DNA from: an uncultured Bacteroidales bacterium
Lineage (GTDB): Bacteria > Bacteroidota > Bacteroidia > Bacteroidales > Paludibacteraceae
Direction: 5' to 3'
Length of the DNA stretch: 64,000 bases
Assembly: GCA_946411385.1 (NCBI GenBank)
Contig: CAMKDV010000007.1
Coordinates: 1 to 64,000 of the forward strand
The notes under the pieces were generated by a model. It was given only the letters and a program-made list of their open reading frames with translations, did not search any database and had not been told where the DNA came from. This document shows positions 51,062-57,672 of this stretch, in pieces; the stretch's first letter is position 1; every line of letters begins with the position of its first letter. The position numbers were made by a program, and so were the translations under genes.

Positions 51062-53077
51062 TTACCAGATCTTTACGCGGTTCTCAGGAGCGACATACAG
51101 CGGACTCTCCTCCGTGACGTTCCATGCCTCGTACCATGCGCCTATGTGCGGCAGGGCGCCGTTCACACGCCAGCGGCCGAGAGAGTGAGGATCGGACTTC
51201 GTACGGTTGAGAATCTCCTCCGGACGGATATTACCTGCCCATACATTGGCGTATGCCAGGAAGAAACGCTGCTCGGGCGTGAAGCCGTCCACCGTGCCGA
51301 GACGCTCTGCTTCGGGTTTGGCATTCTCGTTGTTGCGGAAAGCCTGGAACGAGATTTGCAAGCCGCCATGGTCGGCGATGTTCTCGCCCAAAGTGAACGC
51401 ACCGTTGGCATGTACTCCCGGAGCTACCTCGATGCCGTTGAAGTATTCCTCCATCACCTTGGTGCGGGCATCAAACTTGGCTTTATCCTCCTCGGTCCAC
51501 CAGTTGAGCATGTTGCCGTCCTTGTCAAACAGGCAGCCCTGGTCATCGAATCCGTGGGTCATCTCATGACCGATCACCACGCCGATAGCACCATAGTTGA
51601 AGGCATCGTCAGCGCTCATGTCGAAGAACGGATATTGCAGAATACCGGCAGGGAAACAGATCTCGTTGCTGGAAGGATTGTAGTAGGCATTCACGGTCTG
51701 CGGTGTCATGTACCATTTCTTCTTGTCCACGGGTTTGCCCAGGAACGAGAGCGAATATTCCTGCTCAAACTTAGCGGCACGCTGCAGGTTGGCGTAGTAG
51801 GAAATGCTATTGTCAATGTTCAGTGCACTATAGTCGCGCCACTCGTCGGGGTAGCCAATCTTGATGGTGATGGCATCCAACTTCTCCAGCGCTTTGGCTT
51901 TCGTGGCATCCGACATCCAGTCCAGCGCCTGAATACGCTCGCCCAATGAGGCTTGCAGGTTATGCACCAGCGCCAGCATGCGCTGTTTGTTCTCCTCGGG
52001 GAAATATTTCTTTACGTACATCTGTCCCACAGCTTCGCCCAGCGTACCGTTGACGATACCTACGGCACGTTTCCACAGCGGCGAAGGCTCTTCCTTACCC
52101 GACAATACGCGGCCGTAGAAATTGAAGCTCTCCATATAGATATCATCCGTCAGATAGGAGGCTGCTCCGTCCATCACCTGCCAACGCAGCAAGGTCTTAA
52201 TATCCTCCAGATCTTCTTCTGCCAGCATCTTGCCTACCTCCTGCAGGTGTGCTACCTGACCTATGTTCACGCTGTCAAGTTCGACGTTCAGGGCGGTGAA
52301 GAATGCTTTCCAATCGATCTGCGGAACGAGCTTTTGCAGATCGTCAACCGACATCTTATTGTAGTTGGCAATCGGGTCACGCAGTTCTACATTGTTCTTG
52401 GCTGCCTTAGCCAGACGCGTTTCCATACGCAGAACGGTTTGTGCCGCTTCGTCAGGATTGCTGATGCCGAACAGGGCGAACATGTTTGCTACATGCTGCA
52501 CGTAGGCTTTACGGATCTTGAGCGTCTGCTCATCGTCGTCCAGGTAATACTCTTTCTCGCCCAGCGCAAAACCTGCCTGGTACTCGTTCATGATGTTCAT
52601 CGAGGAGTTCATGGCGTCAGCATCCACGTACATAGCAAACAGTCCGTACTCCATAGATGCACCGAGGAGCGTGGACAGTTCGTCACGCGAACGGATAGCA
52701 GATATCTCATGCAGCGTCTTCTGCACAGGCTCGATGCCTTCGATGTTACGGCGTGTCGTGTCCAGAGCCAGGTTGTAGATGTCACCAATCTTCTGCTCCA
52801 CCGTACCGGGTTTGTGCTGTTGCTTGGCGATGTCCTGTATCAGGCCGTTCACCTGCTCCAGATTGTTTAGTGCCAGCTTGTCGAACGAGCCGAAACGCGA
52901 ATATTCGGCTGTCAGCGGATTGGCTGCCATCCAGCCGCCACAGGCGTACTGATAAAAGTCGTTTTGTGCCACGACGGTTGTGTCGAGGTTCTCAAGATGA
53001 ATGCCCGTAGTCTGTTTCGGGGCGGAAGAGCATGCTGTAAATACTGCTGCCATCACAAAGGGAATTAGTTTTTTCAT
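51062..53077 (-). CDS. M13 family metallopeptidase (neprilysin/PepO-like) lipoprotein
   Basis: The 671-residue protein has a lipoprotein signal with lipobox VFTAC. The zinc site is VVIGHEMTHGFDDQG and the third ligand with catalytic support lies in ENIADHGGLQIS; the C-terminal W (RVKIW) is typical of M13. It cleaves oligopeptides on the amino side of hydrophobic residues at the cell envelope. It follows the EEP gene after 8 nt. Confidence 0.95.
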   Translation of the reverse strand: MKKLIPFVMAAVFTACSSAPKQTTGIHLENLDTTVVAQNDFYQYACGGWMAANPLTAEYSRFGSFDKLALNNLEQVNGLIQDIAKQQHKPGTVEQKIGDIYNLALDTTRRNIEGIEPVQKTLHEISAIRSRDELSTLLGASMEYGLFAMYVDADAMNSSMNIMNEYQAGFALGEKEYYLDDDEQTLKIRKAYVQHVANMFALFGISNPDEAAQTVLRMETRLAKAAKNNVELRDPIANYNKMSVDDLQKLVPQIDWKAFFTALNVELDSVNIGQVAHLQEVGKMLAEEDLEDIKTLLRWQVMDGAASYLTDDIYMESFNFYGRVLSGKEEPSPLWKRAVGIVNGTLGEAVGQMYVKKYFPEENKQRMLALVHNLQASLGERIQALDWMSDATKAKALEKLDAITIKIGYPDEWRDYSALNIDNSISYYANLQRAAKFEQEYSLSFLGKPVDKKKWYMTPQTVNAYYNPSSNEICFPAGILQYPFFDMSADDAFNYGAIGVVIGHEMTHGFDDQGCLFDKDGNMLNWWTEEDKAKFDARTKVMEEYFNGIEVAPGVHANGAFTLGENIADHGGLQISFQAFRNNENAKPEAERLGTVDGFTPEQRFFLAYANVWAGNIRPEEILNRTKSDPHSLGRWRVNGALPHIGAWYEAWNVTEESPLYVAPENRVKIW

Positions 53078-53085
53078 ATTGTTGA

Positions 53086-54153
53086 TTAATAATGTATGCG
53101 TGTCAGTATCGGATAATGGTCCGAATAGTCCACATGAGGTATATCGAACTCATCCGCACCCAGTTCGCGCGAATGGAGAATATAATCGATGCGGATGCCA
53201 ATGCCGTGCATCTCGTAGGTGTGTCCCAGTTGGGCGTTGGACGACTCCAGGAAAGCATCCCGCATACCATGTTGCAGTTGGCGGTAGGTGTACGACACGG
53301 GTGTAGTGTTCATATCGCCTACAATCAGCACCGGATAAGGTGAACGCTCTGCATCCTCGCGGATGATCTTTGCCTGACGGTTCCGTACTTCGGACGCTTT
53401 CTCCAGTTTGCTGGTCGTATTGCTCAGGGCGGTCTGTGTCTGCTCGTGCAACACGGATGCCGGCAGGTCTTCCCGCTGCAAGCGGTTGGACTCCAGATGG
53501 TTGGTGTAGAGGCGGATTGTATCGGTAGGCAGCACAATGTCACATACCGAAGTGATGTTGCCCCGCGATTCGTAGCGCAAGGTGTGCTTGCCTATCAGCG
53601 GATACTTGCTGAATACGGCATTGCCGTACTGCCGGCGGCTGTTGTATATCTTGAAGTCGAAATAGGTGTACGGATAGACTGCCATAGCTTTCTTCAGTTC
53701 GGGCAGCGTAAGATGCTCATCGGATTTGGATACCTCCACCTCTTGCAGACACACCACGTCCGGTTCCGTACGAAGAATGTATTGTATCACGCGGTTCTGC
53801 GCGGGTTTGCGCACCTCGCCCATACGGCAGGTGTTGTAGGACATGAGCGTGAATGAGTGCGGCAGATTTTTCTTGGGGAAGAACAGCGCAGCATGTGACA
53901 CTGTATTTATCAGCGGCACTACTGAACAGGCTATTGCCGCTAAGGACAGCCAGCACCACTTGCGATGCGATGTGAGCAGCCAATAGAAGAACAACACCGC
54001 TTGTGCACCTACCAGCCACTCAAACAGCAATCCTATCCATATAGGCACGGGCAGCGCACTGGCCGGAACAAACGCCGACACTACTGCCAACAACAGCGCG
54101 CAGGTCAGCAACACATGCAACAATCCTACTATGACATGAATAACGATGCGCAT
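53086..54153 (-). CDS. Membrane-anchored endonuclease/exonuclease/phosphatase family protein
   Basis: The 355-residue protein has three N-terminal membrane segments (within residues 5-95) and an EEP domain: TLMSYNTCRMG, VVCLQEVEVSK (catalytic Glu), YTNHLESNRLQ, VLIVGDMNTTP (Asp-Asn) and YSDHYPILTRI (Asp-His). This is the DNase I-like fold used for nucleic acids, lipids or phosphoesters; the substrate is unknown. The ATG at 54153 overlaps the porX stop (TGATG), indicating coupled translation. Confidence 0.87.
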   Translation of the reverse strand: MRIVIHVIVGLLHVLLTCALLLAVVSAFVPASALPVPIWIGLLFEWLVGAQAVLFFYWLLTSHRKWCWLSLAAIACSVVPLINTVSHAALFFPKKNLPHSFTLMSYNTCRMGEVRKPAQNRVIQYILRTEPDVVCLQEVEVSKSDEHLTLPELKKAMAVYPYTYFDFKIYNSRRQYGNAVFSKYPLIGKHTLRYESRGNITSVCDIVLPTDTIRLYTNHLESNRLQREDLPASVLHEQTQTALSNTTSKLEKASEVRNRQAKIIREDAERSPYPVLIVGDMNTTPVSYTYRQLQHGMRDAFLESSNAQLGHTYEMHGIGIRIDYILHSRELGADEFDIPHVDYSDHYPILTRIHY

Positions 54154-55691
54154 CACTTGGGAATCATGTGTACCAACGGAACGATCATCTCCTCCATGGA
54201 TATGCCGCCATGCTGGAAGGTGTCGCGGTAGTACTGGGCATAATAGTTGAAGTTATTCGGATAACCGAAGAAATCGTTGCAGGTACAGAAAGCGTACGTG
54301 CTGCTCAGGTTAGGCGCAGGCAGACCTACTTTCTCCGGACGCTGTATCTCGAAGATGTTTCTGCTCTGGAATGCCAGCGATTTGCCCACCTTGTATCGGA
54401 GGTTGGTGTTCGTATTCTTGTCCGCCACGATCTGCACGGGGTCGGATACGCGGATAGTACCGTGGTCGGTGGTGAGAATCAGATTGTAGCCGAGTGCAGC
54501 TATCTGGCGGAACAGTTCCAGCGTAGGTGAATGTTTGAACCACGAAAGGGTCAGACTATGATAGGCAGCTTCATCATGTGCCAGCTCACGCATCATCTTC
54601 GAGTCGGTACGCGAATGCGAAAGCATGTCGATGAAGTTAATCACGGCAATGTTCAGCGGAGCTTGCAAACCTTTGAGTTGACGGATCACTTTCTCGCAGA
54701 AGTCCGACTCGTTGATCTTAAAATAGGTATAGTCGTAGTGCTTGCGATAGCGCTGGAGAAGCGTGCCTACCAGCTCTTTTTCGAACTTGTTTTTCGTCTC
54801 CTCGTCGCCTTCTTCCACCCAGTATTCGGGGTACATCTTTTGTATCTGCAAGGGCATCATGCCGGCAAAGATAGCATTGCGTGCATATTGCGTGGCGGTA
54901 GGTAGGATGGCGGAGTACTGCTGCTCTTTCTTTATCGTAAAGAACTCTGCCAACAGCGGCTGGATGGTTTTCCATTGCGAGTAGCGGAAATTATCCACCA
55001 CTACCACAAACACTTTCTCGCCGTTGTCCAGCAGCGGGAACACGGCATCACGGAAGACGTCCGTACTGATCATCGGGCGGTTCTCCGGGTGCTCAAACCA
55101 GTCTTCGTAGTTCTGCTTGATGAACTTGGCGAACGCATTGTTGGCTTGTTTGCGCTGCATGGTCAGCAATTCAGCCATTGACGAACCTGCATCTTGCAGC
55201 TCCAGTTCCCAGCGCGTCAGGGTGCGCTCGATGGCAGCAAACTCGTCGAACGTACGAGCGGTATCAATCATATAAGTGATGTCCGAGAACTCCTGGCGAT
55301 AAGTGGCGTTCGTATGTTCTTCGACAATCTGCTTGCTGTGAATATGCTTTTTCAGGCACAGGAGAATCTGGTTCGGATTGACGGGCTTGATCAGGTAGTC
55401 GGCTATCTTCTGACCAATAGCTTGCTCCATGATCTGCTCCTCTTCGGATTTGGTGATCATCACTACCGGCAGTTCAGGATGCGCATCTTTGAGCATCTGC
55501 AGCGTCTCTATGCCCGACAAGCCCGGCATGTTCTCGTCCAGAAATACTATATCCACCGCCCGTTGATTGCAAAGGTCGATAGCATCCTGACCGCTCATGG
55601 CGGGAAGAATCTCGTAGCCCTTGGCTGACAGATAGATGATGTATGGCTTCAGCAGGTCAATCTCGTCATCTGCCCAAACGATAGTATTCAT
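54153..55691 (-). CDS. porX: PorX-like response regulator with PglZ effector domain
   Basis: The 512-residue protein has a receiver domain (acidic D8/D9, phospho-acceptor D52 in VFLDENMPGLSG, T80, K102 in YLIKP), a helical linker (about 120-220) and a PglZ alkaline-phosphatase-like domain (VVVVDNFRYSQW with D233; LPTATQYARNAIFAG with the T265/T267 nucleophile region; LTTDHGTIR). In Porphyromonas gingivalis PorX works with the PorY kinase and SigP to control type IX secretion. The PglZ domain hydrolyses oligonucleotides in studied homologs. No PorY or T9SS genes are in the window. An AAGGAG site lies upstream of the ATG. Confidence 0.92.
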   Translation of the reverse strand: MNTIVWADDEIDLLKPYIIYLSAKGYEILPAMSGQDAIDLCNQRAVDIVFLDENMPGLSGIETLQMLKDAHPELPVVMITKSEEEQIMEQAIGQKIADYLIKPVNPNQILLCLKKHIHSKQIVEEHTNATYRQEFSDITYMIDTARTFDEFAAIERTLTRWELELQDAGSSMAELLTMQRKQANNAFAKFIKQNYEDWFEHPENRPMISTDVFRDAVFPLLDNGEKVFVVVVDNFRYSQWKTIQPLLAEFFTIKKEQQYSAILPTATQYARNAIFAGMMPLQIQKMYPEYWVEEGDEETKNKFEKELVGTLLQRYRKHYDYTYFKINESDFCEKVIRQLKGLQAPLNIAVINFIDMLSHSRTDSKMMRELAHDEAAYHSLTLSWFKHSPTLELFRQIAALGYNLILTTDHGTIRVSDPVQIVADKNTNTNLRYKVGKSLAFQSRNIFEIQRPEKVGLPAPNLSSTYAFCTCNDFFGYPNNFNYYAQYYRDTFQHGGISMEEMIVPLVHMIPK

Positions 55692-55698
55692 ATCTTGT

Positions 55699-55704
55699 CT
55701 CCTT
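55699..55704 (-). promoter_or_regulatory. Shine-Dalgarno sequence of porX
   Basis: GGAGAC within AAAGGAGACAAGATATG on the minus strand, about 7 nt before the ATG at 55691. Confidence 0.5.
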
Positions 55705-55736
55705 TCTTCTCTAAACTCTAAACACTAAACTCTCAA

Positions 55737-56786
55737 CTAGCACAGCGTGTTCATCTGATAGTTGCGCCATTTGTTTATCACCGCCGCAAAGTCGGGTGCC
55801 CATTCGCTGTCGAAATGCATCTGTTCGCCTGTAGCGGGATGCACGAAACCTAAGGTCTTGGCGTGCAGCACCTGGCGCGGACATAGGGCAAAGCAGTTCT
55901 GTATGTACTGGGCATACTTCTGCGTGCGCAGCCCTTTGCGGATGATCGTGCCGCCATATTTCTCGTCGGCAAACAGCGGATGGCCTATGTGCGTCATGTG
56001 TACGCGTATCTGGTGGGTGCGTCCCGTTTCCAGCCGGCATTCCACCAGCGTGACATACGGATAGCGCTCCAGCACCTTGTAGTGCGTCACGGCAGGTTTG
56101 GCCAGCGGGTTCTCTTCGATGTCGTATACGCGGTAGATGGTTCGGTCGCGGTTGTCACGCGCCAAAGCGCCGTCTATCGTGCCCTCATCTTCATCGAAAG
56201 TGCCCCATACCAGCGCATTGTAGGTACGCTCGGTAGTGTGGTGGAAGAACTGCAAGCCCAGCTTCGTCTTGGCTTCAGGAGTCTTAGCTATCAGCAGCAG
56301 TCCCGAGGTATCCTTATCGATACGATGCACCAAACCTATATCCGGATTATTCATATCAAGATCCGTGCCAGACTGCTGAAAATGGTACGCCAAAGCGTGT
56401 AAAAGTGTATGTTCGTAGTTACCGTGACCGGGATGCACCACCAGTCCTGCCGGTTTGTTCACCACCAGCACTTGATCGTCCTCATATACTATGTCCAGAG
56501 GGATGTTCTCCGGCGTGATGGTAAAATCGTGCGGCTCATGGCTGAGCAGCACTTGTATGGTCTCGCCGGGTTTGACCTTGTAACTGCTGCTTACGGTCTT
56601 GCCATCAGCCAGCACCTGACCGTTGTCCGCTGCTGCCTGTATGCGCGTACGCGACGTGCCGGGCATGTGCTCCGCCAGATATTTGTCCACCCGCGTAGCA
56701 GCCTGCCCCTTGTCCACCACACATTCGTAGCGTATAAACAGCTCGTCCTGACTATCCAGGTTCTCTATGTTCGTTTCGTCTGTCAC
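55737..56786 (-). CDS. rluD: RluD-family 23S rRNA pseudouridine synthase
   Basis: This protein has an N-terminal S4 RNA-binding domain (RVDKYLAEHMPGTSRTRIQ) and the catalytic domain with LVHRIDKDTSGLLLIAK (the HRxDxxTSG Asp) and RLETGRTHQIRVHM. Family members make pseudouridines in helix 69 of 23S rRNA. The start is uncertain: an upstream ATG lies before the promoter's -7 box, so it cannot be used by this transcript. The first in-frame start after the promoter is GTG at 56786, giving 349 residues beginning MTDETNIENLDS. It heads the leftward unit with porX. Confidence 0.9.
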   Translation of the reverse strand: MTDETNIENLDSQDELFIRYECVVDKGQAATRVDKYLAEHMPGTSRTRIQAAADNGQVLADGKTVSSSYKVKPGETIQVLLSHEPHDFTITPENIPLDIVYEDDQVLVVNKPAGLVVHPGHGNYEHTLLHALAYHFQQSGTDLDMNNPDIGLVHRIDKDTSGLLLIAKTPEAKTKLGLQFFHHTTERTYNALVWGTFDEDEGTIDGALARDNRDRTIYRVYDIEENPLAKPAVTHYKVLERYPYVTLVECRLETGRTHQIRVHMTHIGHPLFADEKYGGTIIRKGLRTQKYAQYIQNCFALCPRQVLHAKTLGFVHPATGEQMHFDSEWAPDFAAVINKWRNYQMNTLC

Positions 56787-56825
56787 CTTGTTAGATATAT
56801 ATGTTGCTACTTCTATTTCACGCTG

Positions 56826-56857
56826 CAAAGTTACAAAAAAAAATGCACATTTGCAAG
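56826..56857 (-). promoter_or_regulatory. rluD promoter
   Basis: TAACTTTG (56833-56826) with CTTG 20 nt upstream (56857-56854) on the minus strand. Confidence 0.8.
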
Positions 56858-56904
56858 TTTTCATGAAGAAAAATCGCAAATGAATGCATTTCGGCCACTT
56901 TTAT

Positions 56905-56937
56905 CGAGGTTTTAACGAGGTTTTAACGGGGTTTTAT
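56905..56937. repeat. Three tandem 11-bp units (CGAGGTTTTAA)
   Basis: CGAGGTTTTAA, CGAGGTTTTAA and CGGGGTTTTAT follow each other between the rluD promoter and the tRNA terminators. Confidence 0.75.
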
Positions 56938-56963
56938 CAGAGTTTCTATATTCTGCCTCTGCA

Positions 56964-56995
56964 CACAAAAAGAGAACCACTGTGTGATTCTCTTT
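56964..56995 (-). terminator. Second, distal terminator of the tRNA-Val/Asp transcript
   Basis: AAAGAGAA / TTCTCTTT stem with inner CAC/GTG pairing, followed on the minus strand by TTTTTGTG. It lies 60 nt past the first terminator. Confidence 0.65.
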
Positions 56996-57050
56996 ATGCC
57001 GTGCCGATTTCTAGCGACCAGCATTGTTTGATATTCGCGAGATTCGCACC
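56996..57050 (-). pseudogene. Possible tRNA-Asp remnant between the two terminators
   Basis: On the minus strand GGTCGCTAGAAATCGGCACGG resembles the 3' end of the intact tRNA-Asp (GGTCGC ... TCGGCACCGC) with the T-arm bases deleted, and it is followed by its own terminator. The similarity is short, so this is tentative. Confidence 0.25.
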
Positions 57051-57053
57051 TAC

Positions 57054-57080
57054 AAAAAAGAAGCCCAAGTGGACTTCTTT
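57054..57080 (-). terminator. Proximal terminator after tRNA-Asp
   Basis: AAGAAGTCC-ACTT-GGGCTTCTT on the minus strand with one mismatch, followed by TTTT. Confidence 0.78.
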
Positions 57081-57084
57081 TGTG

Positions 57085-57158
57085 CGGTGCCGACGAGACT
57101 CGAACTCGCGACCTCCGGCGTGACAGGCCGATATTCTAACCAACTGAACTACAGCACC
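57085..57158 (-). tRNA. tRNA-Asp (anticodon GTC)
   Basis: A 74-nt cloverleaf with acceptor GGTGCTG/CGGCACC, anticodon loop CTGTCAC, T loop TTCGAGT and discriminator G as expected for Asp. It follows tRNA-Val in one leftward transcript; the 137-nt spacer contains a copy of the two-hairpin element. Confidence 0.95.
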
Positions 57159-57182
57159 TTGTCGGAACAAACTTGGCTACGG

Positions 57183-57256
57183 ATTTGCTGCGCAAATAAA
57201 GCGCCTCGTTGTTCCTCCTCTCCGATTTCGAAATGTTTGCACATTTCTCATCGGGG
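57183..57256. repeat. Two-hairpin repeated element, copy C (diverged)
   Basis: Plus-strand reading: hairpin I ATTTGC-TGC-GCAAAT (57183-57197), then AAAGC as in copies A and B. Hairpin II starts 24 nt after hairpin I, CCGAT...GAAATG pairing with CATTTC...ATCGG (57222-57254), ending in GGGG. The primary sequence differs from A and B but the architecture and spacing match. It lies in the tRNA-Val to tRNA-Asp spacer. Confidence 0.55.
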
Positions 57257-57295
57257 TTTCAACGACCAAGACTTTATAGGTTTTGATTCGTTTTG

Positions 57296-57370
57296 TGGGC
57301 GTTTACGGATTCGAACCGCAGACCCTCTGCTTGTAGGGCAGATGCTCTAAACCAGCTGAGCTAAACGCCC
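57296..57370 (-). tRNA. tRNA-Val (anticodon TAC)
   Basis: A 75-nt cloverleaf with acceptor GGGCGTT/AACGCCC, anticodon stem TCTGC/GCAGA around loop CCTACAA, and T loop TTCGAAT. Discriminator A; CCA is not encoded. It is promoter-proximal to tRNA-Asp. Confidence 0.96.
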
Positions 57371-57402
57371 GTTTGAATTCAGCATTTTTTCAAACGCGAA
57401 TG

Positions 57403-57434
57403 CAAAGGTAGCACTTTTTCGGCAAATATGCAAA
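57403..57434 (-). promoter_or_regulatory. tRNA-Val/tRNA-Asp promoter
   Basis: Exact TTTG (57434-57431), 20 nt, TACCTTTG (57410-57403) followed by CATTCGCGTTTG. Confidence 0.9.
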
Positions 57435-57459
57435 TTTTTGTACAAAAAAACGCGAAAAA

Positions 57460-57491
57460 TTTGCTTTTTTCATATCTTTTTTGTAACTTTG
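57460..57491 (+). promoter_or_regulatory. cstA promoter
   Basis: Exact TTTG (57460-57463), 20 nt, TAACTTTG (57484-57491). The predicted leader to the ATG at 57673 is about 180 nt and contains copy B of the two-hairpin element. Confidence 0.88.
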
Positions 57492-57527
57492 CATTGCAAA
57501 ACGCCTTCGACAACGCGATTGCACCGG

Positions 57528-57611
57528 ATGCCGCACGCGGCATAAAAGCAACGCGTGTCTCGGCTCTCCCCACCACAAACGCTACGCTGGTTTGTGTCGG
57601 GGACCCCAATA
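57528..57611. repeat. Two-hairpin repeated element, copy B
   Basis: Plus-strand reading: hairpin I ATGCCGC-AC-GCGGCAT (57528-57543), AAAAGC, then hairpin II CCCCACCACAAAC (57568-57580) with GTTTGTGTCGGGG (57590-57602), then ACCCCAAT. Compared with copy A, hairpin I has a T-A to C-G pair change and hairpin II has an added C-G pair, both keeping the stem. It lies in the cstA 5' leader in the sense direction. Confidence 0.75.
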
Positions 57612-57672
57612 AAATCGGTGCGGATTGCACAGATCCTACGAATCACGGAAAACAATTAAACAGATATACCAA

